Shown piece after piece: positions 1 through 10,613 of a DNA stretch of 64,000 nucleotides. Numbering within the stretch: position 1 is the stretch's first letter; each line of letters opens with the position of its first letter. This DNA is from Ustilago trichophora (lineage: Eukaryota > Basidiomycota > Ustilaginomycetes > Ustilaginales > Ustilaginaceae): positions 372,001-436,000 of the forward strand of contig OOIN01000025.1 of the NCBI GenBank assembly GCA_900323505.1, given 5' to 3'. The position numbers and the translations under genes were made by a program. The notes under the pieces are model-generated. The model had not been told where the DNA came from and did not search any database. It saw nothing but the letters and a program-made list of their open reading frames with translations.

Positions 1-1015
1 TACGCCATTCCGCAATTGGCTTTTTTGTTTTTGTTTTTTTGTCTTCTCTTTTTGGATTTCGGGCTAAAAATCGCTCCGGTCTGCCGATCCCCGCCACTTT
101 TATTTTTTCTTGAAAGAAACAAATTTAGCAACTCTGTACTCTGTACCTTTGACACTGCTGTATGGCCAGCCCGATTGGGTGTTCCCCTATTTAGGGTTGT
201 GAGAAATTTCAGAGTTTCAAGTCAGGCTCGCTTGAGAGAGGTCTGATCTCGGGCACTGATCATTTCAAGACCAACGGCCTTGATCGGGTTCAACCAAACA
301 TCCGGTTCCGACAGACTCTGGCTACATGACGTTGGGATTCAGTTGACAGCCCCATGACGCCCTCTGTTTGTCAAGCAAATCCAAGATCGACGTCGTTTCA
401 CAGCCTTGTGCCTTTTTCCAGAACAGTAGTGCTTCTGGCGCCCGTGAAAAGGGCGGCGCTTACTTGCAGATAGCTTGCTCGCTCGAATTGCATTGAACTC
501 GGTGGGCTACAATAGCAGCCTCAAGCAACAGCTCGCTCGCCCCAAACTGGGGAAAAGGTTGCGCCAGGCACACGAAAACCAAATTCAAAAAATGTACATT
601 TTCACTTTGACATCAACTCTGCGGAACTCCTCGTCCAAAAAACACAGGGCCCACGTTCGGGGGAGTTCCGACAGGAGGCATCTCTGCTTCTTGGCAGAAT
701 GCACGGAAAGGCCGATTTTCTAAAACGATTTTTTGGTCGTGTAGCAGTACAGCAACTGGTTTGAGGAGACAAGGTTCCCACATGACAGAACCCTGCATCA
801 GTTGACCTCTTTTCTACTCGACTCAGAGCTGCTACAGTAAGTACTGTAACACTATTCAAGCCAGACTGCTCCTTCTCTGCTCATCATCCATTTCGAGGCA
901 ATGTCATGAAGCACTGTCAACTACCAACTTTATCATCATGTGATGCTCCATCAGAAGCGGAAAAAAAAGGCAAAAAGAGGTCTTCCCTCAGCGTTGGCTC
1001 TCGGAAATCGTCCTC

Positions 1016-1030
1016 CGCGCGCGCGCGCGC
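1016..1030. repeat. Alternating CG dinucleotide run
   Basis: About seven consecutive CG dinucleotides are visible. Such runs can adopt Z-form DNA in vitro; no function is implied here. Confidence 0.8.
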
Positions 1031-1424
1031 AATGCTAGCCTCCGCAGTCAGTCGCTGTTGAAAATTTTTGAGGTCTCTTGAACAGAATCAGTGTGGTGGG
1101 GCGATCATCCAAAAAAACCAGCTTACAGTGTAGTTGGCGCCTATTGCTGTCGTTTTGTTGTTGTTTGCTCTATTGCCTCGTCTCGTATCTCGCCATCGAT
1201 GCTGGTCTGAGTCTGAAGTGCACCTGCTGATCCGATCCCTACATGCTTGAGTCCAATGACCCTCTTGTCAAAGCAGACCCTTTCGACAACCAGCAACTAA
1301 GCTTGTAAAAAGTGCCTTTGCATAGTACAGAACGACATCACACAGGTGCCTGCGACTGTAGGAATGGAATTCGAATGCCTTTTTGAAATCTTACAACAAG
1401 GAGTTCGAATTCTCGACACAGGGC

Positions 1425-1450
1425 AGCTCAGCTCAGCTCAGCTCAGCTCA
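1425..1450. repeat. AGCTC pentanucleotide tandem repeat
   Basis: Five perfect copies of AGCTC follow each other, in non-coding DNA. Confidence 0.85.
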
Positions 1451-1510
1451 ATCCGACAGGGGCTGTATGCCTGCTGCGGGGAAGTGTGTGATTTTGCGGG
1501 ATGGGATACA

Positions 1511-1533
1511 GTACTGTACTGTACTGTACTGTA
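1511..1533. repeat. GTACT pentanucleotide tandem repeat
   Basis: Between four and five copies of GTACT. Related ACAGTAC/GTACTGT words recur at about 830-850, 1607-1618 and, after the OMP decarboxylase gene, at about 10063-10078. Confidence 0.8.
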
Positions 1534-3168
1534 GGTGCGGAATGGGGTGACTGGTTGATGAGGTTGAAAGTTCATCCTCTAGATAGTTTGTATTGACGAG
1601 GCTACTACAGTACAGTACATCTGGGATGGATTCAAGCCAACAATTACAGATGGGGTGGTGAGCTTTTCATTTCAAAACCTAAATTCGAATTTGACCTGAA
1701 GAAAAACTAAGGAAAATTGGCTACTTTTCAAAGAGAGTAGTGACAGGCACCGCAGCCACTCAGCCTTGCCTAGCTGTGCTGGTGTGTGGGTGTTGCATCA
1801 TTTCGGTGCGCTCAGTCACTGACTCACTCTGATTCACTTTGGATTTCACTGATTTTTGATGGATTGATGATTGATTGAGCGAGTGACAGCCAGCCGCACC
1901 TCCCAATCACGAATGTTAGTCAAACAACGGGTCCGAGACGTTGGCCGCGTTATGCTGTTACGCTGTTACGCTGTTACTGTAATTGCAGCTCGTCGTTGCT
2001 GTCACTTGTCTCTTACCTTCTCCTCACCATCTTCCCCTCCTCCTCCTCACCTCTCCTTCTTTCTTTCGCCTTGGTTCATCTTCCGTGTTGGGTTCTGTTC
2101 TTCTTGGGACTCTCTTCCCACTTTTGAGCAGGCTCATACGCTCTCTTTCGCCCCCCACCATCCCGCTTCAATTCGGTATCGTTCAAGTCGCAACAAAAGC
2201 TTGAACGGGGTGTTGTGTGCGTAGAGAAGAAGACGGCTTCTCGACCTCGTCCTTGTGCCAGCATCGCACCGTCTCTCCAGACTTTGCCGCTGCTTCTGCA
2301 CCATTCAAGTCGTTTCGCCAACCACTTTCAAAAGCCGTGGCTCCAATAGTCCGGCTCCTTCGACCTTTGGTCTCCCTTGCACACAGAAAACCGGAGCTGC
2401 GTTTGCTTTCTGCCCTCGTAGCTTTCAGACATCTGTTGCGCCAGCTTCAACACTCTGTCTCGGCATTGTAACGAACCTCGACGTCAAGTTCCTGTTCATC
2501 TTTGGCCAGGTCCCCTGTCGTAGCATCCCTCGGTCATCTGACAACACGGTCTCACCAACCAGCTGCTGCAGTTCTCCAGACCCACGTCCTTGCTCACCGC
2601 TTTGTCTCTCTTCTTCGACACGATCAGTCCTTGCGATCCTCTTGTCGTTGATACTTGACGCTGTTCTGAGCTCGAATCAGTCAGTCCTACTTTGTTGTTC
2701 ATCATCATCATCATCAGTCTCGACCTCTTCACTTTTCTCGACGACTCTATGGCTGCTACTCTTGCATCTAGGTGATCTCTTTCAACATCACCTTGCGCCT
2801 TGGGACGCCTTCATTGTGCTGCTCTCTCGGTTTTGCCATCCTCATCTTAAACCCTCTACCTTTCCTATTCGTTTCCGCTTCTCACTTGGTCACGCAACGT
2901 CCGCTCCGGTACCAGCGTCTCTTCGTGTTAGCTCTCCGCTTTCGACTTCCATTTCCTTTCGTTAGACGACGTGTCCGTTTCTAATATCCATCGCTTCGCA
3001 TCGACGCATCCAAACACGAAAAAAGTTGCGGTCTTCACCCAGCCTATTCTCTTCCGTACCGTCTCTCGTAAAGCCGACGCTTGCATAGCTACTTCGGTTT
3101 TACTCTCCAAAAAGCGTCCACTTCGGTCTCCTGACCGACGTGCACGCACCCGCTGCCCCGACTCAGTC

Positions 3169-6100
3169 ATGTCCTTCTACCACGATGGCCAGCCCGCCAT
3201 GGGCGCATACCGTCACCCTGACCCTGGTTTCACCATGAACCCGTACCCGCAACACGAGCAACAGCCCAACCTTGCTCCAGCCCCTTCCGCAGGTCCACCT
3301 GTCTATCCTTTTGTTGACCCATCTGGACAGGCACACATGTACCATCGCCAGTCGTATGGCGACATGCTTCCTGTCGGCATGGGAACAGTGGAGCACGGCG
3401 TTTGGCAGCCTCCTCAGGCTCCCAGGCTCACCGCGGCTGCTGCACGCGCTGGTCGACAACAGATGATGGGCTATGCTGCACCGGCTGGCTATCCTTCGCA
3501 CAGTGCCACGCCCTGGTACGCTCAGGCTCTTGGCGTTCCTCAACCTTACCAACAGCCACGCACCCATCAGCAGCTTGAGCACCAGCTCTTGGTTCAACAC
3601 CACCTCGCCAAGGCGCATGAAAGGCAGAATGGTTCTTCTGCGTATCAGCCTCCCTTTGGCTCAGCCGGGTTCTCGAACCACCCTCAGCATCATCCTCACT
3701 CCCGCCCTCATCACCAACATCCTCAACACCACTACCATCACCAACCCTACCAGGCCTCTCACGCCCCTGCGCACCATCCCGTCCCTGCCTCTCACGACCT
3801 TCATGCCGAGAGACAGCCCGGATATCAAGACAATTGGGCGAACGGAGCCTATCAGCGCGGCGAGCGATCTTCGGAAGCAGCTCGCAACTGGTCCAGCTGG
3901 AATCAAGCTCTTCCCGCCCACAGAGCTTCGGTCTCGTACCTTCCTCATCATGATCAGAGGTATCCCAGCCACCCGCAAATGCAGGCCGCGCACCGTCACT
4001 CGGACGATGCAGCTTTGCATGATCCGGCTGCCTGGGCGCAGCACAATGCCGCTAGGGCGTCTCAACCCCACGCTTGGGATCAAGCGTCGCACTATCCTCA
4101 GCACACCTATACCGAGGCTGGTCACTCGCACGATGCCCACCGTGATCTGGATGCGGCCAATCGCTCACGCCACGAGTACCTTGACCAGCGCTCGCACTTT
4201 TACAAGCATCAGGACCGATCGCACGATCTTGGCGAGCGTCACAGGGAGGAGCAGTTCCATGCGCACGCTGCTATGCGCTCCGGCCACCCTGATGCCTGGC
4301 ACCACACGCACGGCGATGCACAGCGTGTCCACGCTGACGAATCTCGAAGCTACGCCGATTCGAATCAATGGCAGCAAGCCGAGTCGCGTCATCAACCTTT
4401 GGACGATGCTGCTCCTTCTGTCGCCGATGAGCAGGAGGCTGCTCCTGCCGAAGCAGCCGCAGACCAAGCCCAGCCTGCACCCTCGTCTCCCGACTCGCTC
4501 GAGAAGTCGGCCCTGCCCATTGCCGCCATTGGTGCTCAGCTCGTCTGGAATGCTTGCACCGCTCTCTTTGATCCTGAGCTCCTGATCGAAGCCCACGAGA
4601 CGTCCGATGAGGCCATGGAAGAGGACTGTGACGAAGCCATGTCACCTGCCGCTGCATCCGTGCCCTCTTCCTCCTCTACGCCCTCGCTCAACACTCCAGA
4701 CATTTCGCCATGGTCTTCGACCGTGCTCGAACGTCGTGCCACTGACTCGACTTCCTCGGGCGACTGGAACGCCTTCCGCTCGCCCTTTGGTCCCGACCGC
4801 TTGCCCCAGTTGCGACCACAAGCTCACTCGTTCACCTTTGGCAGCGACAATGCTCCGTCGCATCACGACTTGCATCGCATGGCCGTCGGTGCCGAACGAG
4901 CTCGATCAGCCCTCGCACGCGATGTTTCGCCGGCCAAACGCTCTCGTCAGGGCTCTGGTCAGTCCGAGGCAGCAACCGTACACAGTTCGGGCGCAAGCAC
5001 AGCGAGCAGCTCTGAGCCTGGTACCCCCGCCTCGCTCGCCCACGAAAGCCCCGCTCTTAGCTCCACAGTATCGGCGCACTCGGTCGAGACTGCGCGCAGT
5101 CCGCTTCGTGCCGGGCTTGGCCTGTCGCTCGACCGTTCGCGGTCCGAGTCGGCCATCCGAGCGCGGCGCAACTCGTCCAAGACTTCACCCAAGCTTGCGT
5201 CGTCCAAGTGGTCCGGCAGGATTCGCGACAATGTGCTCGCTGTTCTTCGTCTCGTCTCTCCCGACTGGCGATGGAGCAACAACGACCACCTCTTCGTGTC
5301 GCTGAGCGAGACTCTTGCGCCCGCGAGTGCAGCTGCCGCTGCCGCTGCCAAGGCCAGCATCAGCCAGAGCCAAGGTCGATCGGGCCGAGATTCGGTCACG
5401 AGCATCGTCACTTCGTACGCCAACGAGCCAAGCCCCGCCTTTAGGAGATTTGTGCACCAGGTGCTTGCTCAGACCTTGCTCTCGCCGACCGCTTTCCTCC
5501 TCGGTATCCTCAATTCCTTGAGGCTGCTCATCATGGCCCAGCTGCCTGACGGCACCATCGATCCTGTCGTGCTCGAACTCTTTGCCCAGCCCACTTCTGC
5601 CGCGCCATTCAAGCTCTTCACTCTTGGCATGATGATCGCCAACAAGCATTTGGACGACAACACCTTCCTCAACAAGACTTGGAACGAGGTGACCGGCATC
5701 CCGCTGGCCGAGCTCAACCAGACCGAGGCTTGGTTCTTGAAGAAGTGCAACTACGAAGTCACTGTGCCAGACGAGACCTGGATCGGCTTCCTCAACCGTC
5801 TCCAGTCGTGGGAAGAGAAGCGATCGAGCCGGGGCATGCACCGTGACCAAGACTCGTCGAAGCGCTTGCTGCTTGTTCTCGATGAGGCTCTGAGCCACTT
5901 TGACGCCATCCCTACCTTCCAGCTGGACGGTGACGTGACGCACAGTGTCGAGCATACCAAGGCTGCATCGCCCATGGACATGTGGGCCAAATCACATCAC
6001 CGTGCAGGTTCACTTGCACTGCTAGATGCTGATCAGCAGCACTGTCGATCTGCGCCTGCTGTTGCGACGCTGCTTTCACACAAGGCACATGCGCACGGTG

Positions 6101-6384
6101 ATGAGTCATATGATGCGGGCCCAAATCGACCTTCGCACGTCTCGCGGGCGAGCTTGGCAATGGAGAATCCTTCCGCCACGCTTCTGCGCTCGAGCTCCGA
6201 ATACCTTGCAGCAGATGGATCATTCAAGGAGCTTGGCTCTTTTAGCGATTCTGGCAAGAGCCAGAACGGCACCATGTCGGGCCCGCTGATGCCATCGGCG
6301 CTGCTGAATGGCTCGCGTGCGCTTTTCCACCATCACAGCGGCATGTTTGGTCCTCTTGCCACGTCGGGTTGGGCTCATCATTGA
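3169..6384 (+). CDS. Pho85-type cyclin (PCL/Clg1-like), 1071 aa
   Basis: The protein has an N-terminal cyclin fold that would activate a Pho85/Cdk5-class kinase. The cyclin core lies at about residues 760-880: it contains a helix around SPTAFLLGILNSLRLL, then FKLFTLGMMIANKHLDD and the block NKTWNEVTGIPLAELNQTE followed by a Cys-Asn-Tyr segment, the pattern of PCL/Clg1 cyclins rather than mitotic B-type cyclins. An Ala-rich insert precedes it. The first 450 residues are low complexity, rich in His and Gln (notably about 170-200), Ala and Ser, and the region before the core is Ser/Thr-Pro rich, suggesting phosphorylation. The open frame continues upstream of 3169 only with a GTG at its head, so the first in-frame ATG is used. 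No introns. It is much longer than yeast PCL cyclins (about 300-450 aa). Which of the smut PCL cyclins this is cannot be decided here. Confidence 0.85.
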   Translation: MSFYHDGQPAMGAYRHPDPGFTMNPYPQHEQQPNLAPAPSAGPPVYPFVDPSGQAHMYHRQSYGDMLPVGMGTVEHGVWQPPQAPRLTAAAARAGRQQMMGYAAPAGYPSHSATPWYAQALGVPQPYQQPRTHQQLEHQLLVQHHLAKAHERQNGSSAYQPPFGSAGFSNHPQHHPHSRPHHQHPQHHYHHQPYQASHAPAHHPVPASHDLHAERQPGYQDNWANGAYQRGERSSEAARNWSSWNQALPAHRASVSYLPHHDQRYPSHPQMQAAHRHSDDAALHDPAAWAQHNAARASQPHAWDQASHYPQHTYTEAGHSHDAHRDLDAANRSRHEYLDQRSHFYKHQDRSHDLGERHREEQFHAHAAMRSGHPDAWHHTHGDAQRVHADESRSYADSNQWQQAESRHQPLDDAAPSVADEQEAAPAEAAADQAQPAPSSPDSLEKSALPIAAIGAQLVWNACTALFDPELLIEAHETSDEAMEEDCDEAMSPAAASVPSSSSTPSLNTPDISPWSSTVLERRATDSTSSGDWNAFRSPFGPDRLPQLRPQAHSFTFGSDNAPSHHDLHRMAVGAERARSALARDVSPAKRSRQGSGQSEAATVHSSGASTASSSEPGTPASLAHESPALSSTVSAHSVETARSPLRAGLGLSLDRSRSESAIRARRNSSKTSPKLASSKWSGRIRDNVLAVLRLVSPDWRWSNNDHLFVSLSETLAPASAAAAAAAKASISQSQGRSGRDSVTSIVTSYANEPSPAFRRFVHQVLAQTLLSPTAFLLGILNSLRLLIMAQLPDGTIDPVVLELFAQPTSAAPFKLFTLGMMIANKHLDDNTFLNKTWNEVTGIPLAELNQTEAWFLKKCNYEVTVPDETWIGFLNRLQSWEEKRSSRGMHRDQDSSKRLLLVLDEALSHFDAIPTFQLDGDVTHSVEHTKAASPMDMWAKSHHRAGSLALLDADQQHCRSAPAVATLLSHKAHAHGDESYDAGPNRPSHVSRASLAMENPSATLLRSSSEYLAADGSFKELGSFSDSGKSQNGTMSGPLMPSALLNGSRALFHHHSGMFGPLATSGWAHH

Positions 6385-6408
6385 TCCTGGCTTGTAACTA
6401 TCCTTTTT

Positions 6409-6465
<57 letters not shown>

Positions 6466-6996
6466 TCCATCCTTTCGTTTTGGTCTTTCTCGTCACGGCT
6501 AAGCACCAAATTCTTCCACATGTAGATATCCTTTGCCTCTTGCAGCTCCACTGACTTGGCTGGCAAATATTTTCGCGCTCGATTTGTTTTTCCCCTCTCA
6601 TACCAAAAAACGCACACAAAGTTGCCTCTTTCTCTCTCTTTCTTTCTACTTTTTCTTCTCTTGTTCTTCTTTGCTGTAGGCACTGCGAAGTCAATTTTTG
6701 ATCATGGTCATGTTTCGCCTTTTGAAGCATCAACGTCGATCTCTGCAGCTGTGTCAAGGTGGTGTGTCTCGAGTGTGTGGTGCTTGGGATGTTTTTGAGT
6801 TGTTTTTCTTGTGATTGGTTTATTGAGAGGAACGAGGAGGTTCAAGGGTACTTTTGAGGATAAAAGTTGGAGCTTTCTGGATTGAAATCTGACAAGATTA
6901 TTTTCTACATTCCACTCTTCACATTTTGCTACAAAGTTTCTGTGTATCGTTGTGGAAGGGGGTTGGATGGGTTACAAGAGAGAAAAGGTGTGTTTT
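6385..6996. other. Convergent 3' region between cyclin and Mrp51
   Basis: Two plus/minus genes end here facing each other. The interval holds a CT microsatellite and further T/C-rich DNA, with no supported gene; it probably contains both 3' untranslated regions. Confidence 0.6.
6413..6458. repeat. CT dinucleotide microsatellite
   Basis: About 22 CT units, starting about 30 bases after the cyclin stop codon and probably inside its 3' untranslated region. Confidence 0.9.
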
Positions 6997-8757
6997 TTAG
7001 TTTTGGTTGACGATGGAATCCAAGTTGTCAAACATTTTTTTGGTCGAGTCGATTTTTTTCACTCCAGATCCGTCTGCAACACGTTGACCGTGTTGAGGTT
7101 GACGACCCAATCTACGTTGTTTTTGACCTTCATTCTTGCGGTTGACTGCTGCGTTGGTGGTGGTGATGGTGGTGGGGTTGATGAGGCTGGAAGTTTTTCT
7201 CTGTGGTGACAATCCAGTGGCTCCCAAGGCGCGTCGAATGGGTTTGTTAGGATCCTGAACAGTTTGTCCTACATAAGTTGCGCTTCCAATCGGAGCAATC
7301 TTGTTGACAGGTTGACCTTGAGCATCGGTCTTGACAAGTTCGACGTTGGATCGAAGATATCCAAGATCGTTTCGTGGAGTAAGCATATCCTTGTGCATTC
7401 CGGATCCAAGCGTCAAAGTCGAAGTTCGATAGGCGTCAACAATTCGGAATAGAGCAGTACCCTGTTTGGGTTCCTGACGAGACCAGTCGATCGTAGGAGG
7501 CGCTTGAGCCCTCAAGGGTGCATGAAGGTACGAAACGTGTCCTCCAACAAGCACAGATCGTCCATCGGCAATCTTGGCATACTTTCGAAGATCCCTATCC
7601 GACCTACTCGAAACTTCGTGAATCACTCTTCCTGGAATAGGCTCTGCCAGCATGCTAGCGTAGATGGGATCCGGTTGAGAGTACTGCAATCCGGCATGAG
7701 GGTGGATCGTGTTGGGTTGAGACAAACCTGGCAAGGTCTCCGAGTTGGATTTGCTACTCTGACGCAGAGTCTTCTCCTCAAGCACGCGGAAAGCGTCTCG
7801 GGTAGCATCGACGTCACGAGACTGTTCGAGCATGTCGATGTCTGCCAGCGACATTTTTTCCAGCTCCGCTTCCGGGTTGACCTCGGGCAAGGGTTCCTTG
7901 GTCGCACCTCGTCTCTCGGCATCTTGCTGTGCTCGGAGGGCGATGGCGTATTCCTTTTCCTGTCGTTTACGGATCAATCCGAGCAATCGACTCTTCTCCT
8001 TGTTGCTAAAGAATTTCTTCCAAGCTCCTCGTTCGTGACGAATCTTGGCAACAAACTTTTCAAACTCCTTGTCCGACAATGCGTTGTAGTTGGTCATCAT
8101 TCGTGGACGAGTGGTGAACTTGTCGGCGTCAAAGCCGAATGCTCGAGAGGTGGATTGTTCGCCCATAAAATCGAGGCCCTTGTAGGCAGGATCGGCAGCT
8201 CCACGCGCAGCGTGATGCTTCATAAGGCTTCTCCATCGGTTGTTGTACAGTCTGGCTTCGCGTTCCTTGGGATCTTCGTTGGCTTCTTCCTCAGCAGTAA
8301 GCTCGATGGGACCAGGAATGTCCGAAGGGAAGTATCGCTCGGTGGACTTGAGGAAAGTGGTCGCGGGTCGAGGGCCGTAACTGCCAGGATCGGTGTATGT
8401 GTGATTGCCAGATTCGGGCTTGGTGACGTGAAGCTTGGTGTCAGCTTCAGCCCAACGTTTGACAAAGAGAGTCTCCTTCTCGCGCTCTTTCCACGAGGTT
8501 TGACCTTCGGCAGTGTCGAGTTGGGAAACTTCGACATAGCGCAGCGCGCCCGGGTAGGCAGCAGAGCCGGAAGAAGAGCCAAAAATCGAAGAAGAGGAAG
8601 AAGGAAGAGGTCGCTTCATACCCCATTCCCCACGGGCGGCATAGGCGGGAGGAGCGGTGTAGACTTGGGGTACGGCAGGGTCGAAACTCGAGATGCGGGC
8701 TTGGCGAAGAAGTTTTGAAAATTGGGTGGGCGCGGTGCTGGCGCTGTTGGCTGCCAT
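6997..8757 (-). CDS. MRP51: Mitochondrial small-subunit ribosomal protein Mrp51 (bS1m) family, 586 aa
   Basis: Mrp51 is a fungal mitochondrial small-subunit ribosomal protein needed for translation of mitochondrial messages. The recognisable signature is near the N terminus: a FSKLLRQARISSFDP segment, then RGEWGMKRPLP, the family's conserved G-[DE]-W-G-[LM]-K-R-P-L-P block, followed by a predicted beta region and a Trp-rich stretch. The rest of the chain is charged, with a basic C-terminal tail. At 586 residues it is clearly longer than yeast Mrp51 (about 340), but filamentous fungal members also run long. I chose the ATG at 8757 because the family homology starts just after it; an in-frame ATG at 8958 would add about 67 residues of unlikely sequence. 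It shares a 306-base divergent promoter with the OMP decarboxylase gene. Confidence 0.75.
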   Translation of the reverse strand: MAANSASTAPTQFSKLLRQARISSFDPAVPQVYTAPPAYAARGEWGMKRPLPSSSSSIFGSSSGSAAYPGALRYVEVSQLDTAEGQTSWKEREKETLFVKRWAEADTKLHVTKPESGNHTYTDPGSYGPRPATTFLKSTERYFPSDIPGPIELTAEEEANEDPKEREARLYNNRWRSLMKHHAARGAADPAYKGLDFMGEQSTSRAFGFDADKFTTRPRMMTNYNALSDKEFEKFVAKIRHERGAWKKFFSNKEKSRLLGLIRKRQEKEYAIALRAQQDAERRGATKEPLPEVNPEAELEKMSLADIDMLEQSRDVDATRDAFRVLEEKTLRQSSKSNSETLPGLSQPNTIHPHAGLQYSQPDPIYASMLAEPIPGRVIHEVSSRSDRDLRKYAKIADGRSVLVGGHVSYLHAPLRAQAPPTIDWSRQEPKQGTALFRIVDAYRTSTLTLGSGMHKDMLTPRNDLGYLRSNVELVKTDAQGQPVNKIAPIGSATYVGQTVQDPNKPIRRALGATGLSPQRKTSSLINPTTITTTNAAVNRKNEGQKQRRLGRQPQHGQRVADGSGVKKIDSTKKMFDNLDSIVNQN

Positions 8758-9063
8758 GATGACGGAGCAGCGGTGATGCGCGGCAATAGCGATAGGAATT
8801 GCCAAGTGAGATGAAAGGATGAGGTGAAGGAGAGAGATGGAGATGATGGTGTTGCACAGCGATGTGGCTTTTTTCCCATTTTCTTCCGCTTCACGTGAGC
8901 GGCAAGAGCCGATGGGCTCATTTGTTTTTCGTGCGATAGGAATTTTTCTCTCCCCCATTCCTACATTCTCAAACGCGGGGCCAACCACTCAAACGCACCT
9001 TTCTTCCCTCTGTCGATCATCGATATCGGCCACCCTCAACACCTTCGCCTTTTGCGTAACAAA
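8758..9063. promoter_or_regulatory. Divergent promoter, Mrp51 / OMP decarboxylase
   Basis: This 306-base interval separates two start codons pointing away from each other. It has no supported coding content. The part next to the plus-strand gene is C/T-rich, typical of fungal leaders. Confidence 0.65.
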
Positions 9064-10033
9064 ATGTCGAGCATCACCCGCAAATCCTACGCCTCGCGAG
9101 CCGCCAACCAGCCCAACCCGGCCGCCAAGGCCTTGCTCGAATGCATCGAACGCAAACAGACCAACCTCTGCGTCTCGGTCGACGTAACCAACAAGCAAGA
9201 TCTGCTAGATGTCTGCGATGCCGTGGGACCCAACGTCTGTCTCGTCAAGACGCATATCGACATCGTGGAGGATTTCGACATGGATCTGGTAGAGAGGTTG
9301 ACAAAGCTCAGTGAGAAGCATGATTTTTTGATCTTTGAGGATCGAAAGTTTGCTGATATCGGTAAGTGTCCACATCCAACCCCTCATGCTGGTGGTATGG
9401 GCAGCTATGATGTTCGGCAATAGAACGGTGAGCTGACCTTGTTCATGATGCTCTTGTTGTTGTTGCTGTCGGGGGATTGCAGGTAATACCGCCAGTCTGC
9501 AGTACAGCTCGGGAGTACACAAGATCGCCTCTTGGTCTCACATTACCAACGCACACCTCGTTCCCGGACCAGGTGTCATTAGCGGATTGGCCAAAGTTGG
9601 TCAACCCTTGGGACGTGGTCTTTTGCTCCTTGCCGAGATGTCTTCCGCTGGAGCTTTGACTAAAGGTTCCTATACCCAAGCGTGCGTCGACGAAGCCAAG
9701 AAGGACACCACCGGATTCGTATGTGGATTCATCGCCATGTCCCGCGTTGACGAGCGAGAGGGGCCCAACACCGAGCGAGACCTGCTCATCTTGACCCCCG
9801 GTGTCGGATTGGATGTGAAAGGAGACGCCATGGGTCAGCAGTACAGAACTCCCGACCAGGTGATCAGGGAGAGCGGATGCGATGTTATTATTGTAGGCAG
9901 GGGAATCTACGGTGCGCTCATGACCGAGGAAGGCAAGCAGGACAAGAAGGCGGCCTTCGACAAGGTTAGGCAACAGGGTGAGAGGTACGAGAAGGCCGGA
10001 TGGGAGGCCTACCTTGCCCGTCTCAACGAGTAG
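9064..10033 (+). CDS. pyr6: Orotidine 5'-phosphate decarboxylase, 282 aa, one intron
   Basis: Catalyses decarboxylation of orotidine monophosphate to UMP, the last step of de novo pyrimidine synthesis in the cytosol; the fungal gene is known as URA3/pyrG, and pyr6 in Ustilago maydis. Exons are 9064-9361 and 9483-10033. The intron (121 bases, GTAAGT...GCAG) falls inside the Gly codon directly after the catalytic block. The signature [10 protein letters not shown] plus NT is intact across the junction, with the catalytic Asp93, Lys95 and Asp98. Downstream, the phosphate-binding region LTPGVGLD and the [10 protein letters not shown] loop are present. The full length matches fungal enzymes (about 265-285 aa). 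The ATG at 9064 is the first in frame; the open frame before it starts only at TTG. Confidence 0.97.
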
Positions 10034-10613
10034 ATGGAGGGTCTTTTGTGGAGCTCTCTCCTGCACTGTACTGTACATAGATTTTCTTTTTAGTTATTGG
10101 TCAAGGTACACTTTGAAAACGCCGTTCGAGCGGTCCGATTGCCAGACTGTGCGAGATAAGTTCCACACATCGTGAATACATTCGTACAGATGTCCAAATG
10201 ATGGTGAAGAGTTGGGAATATCATATGGTAGGCTTTGCGAAGCTCGAGAGAGTTGCGAGCAGAAGGAGCTGGGTGAAAGCTTTAAATGAAATGCGAGCTC
10301 CAAGAAAAAAAAAAAAAAAAAAAAAAAGAAAAGAAAAAAAAAAAGGTCCAGAAATTGGCCCGAGCTAACTGCATAATTAGAAATGCCGGCTTGGAGGCCG
10401 AGCGCCGTCCAACTGAACCCTGAAAGAAAGTTGGTGGCGACACTCTCTCACGTTCGTCTTCTACTCCACAAACTACTCTTGTCCAACACCTTAACTCTGC
10501 TTCCTATCATACCGCATCGCCTTTGATAACTACGTTTCAGCAGAACAGGTCCCCACTTAGCAGGGAAGGTCGAGAAAACAATTCGGTCGTTTAGTTTACT
10601 TTTGGCCAGCACA
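10034..10613. promoter_or_regulatory. Intergenic region, OMP decarboxylase to NTH1
   Basis: It contains the 3' end of the decarboxylase transcript, including a short GTACTGTAC repeat, a poly(A) tract at 10305-10327 continued by interrupted A-runs to 10344, and the presumed NTH1 promoter. I found no gene in it. Confidence 0.6.
10305..10344. repeat. Poly(A) tract with interruptions
   Basis: A run of 23 A residues followed by A-runs broken by single G residues. It lies between two plus-strand genes. Confidence 0.9.

Larger units (their letters stand above)
1..3168. promoter_or_regulatory. Long gene-free leader upstream of the cyclin gene
   Basis: No convincing coding region is visible on either strand. 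Open frames here are short, or start at GTG/TTG, and have Ser/Leu/Pro-biased translations expected from pyrimidine-rich DNA. From about 2010 to 3168 the plus strand is strongly C/T-rich, which in fungal genes usually marks a promoter and 5' untranslated leader; I infer that it serves the cyclin at 3169. The left 2 kb holds small tandem repeats: a CG run near 1016-1030, AGCTC units at about 1425-1450 and GTACT units at about 1511-1533. Leader introns or a noncoding RNA cannot be excluded. Confidence 0.5.

Noticed and set aside
2255..2965. A 236-codon frame ahead of the cyclin gene.
   Set aside because: Ser/Leu/Pro/Cys-rich translation of C/T-rich leader DNA; no domain.
7504..8718. A 404-codon plus-strand open frame opposite Mrp51.
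   Set aside because: Antisense to a supported gene and without homology; a shadow of the Mrp51 codons.
10305..10344. End of a retroposed message (poly(A)).
   Set aside because: No coding remnant or direct repeats were visible next to it; kept as a simple repeat.
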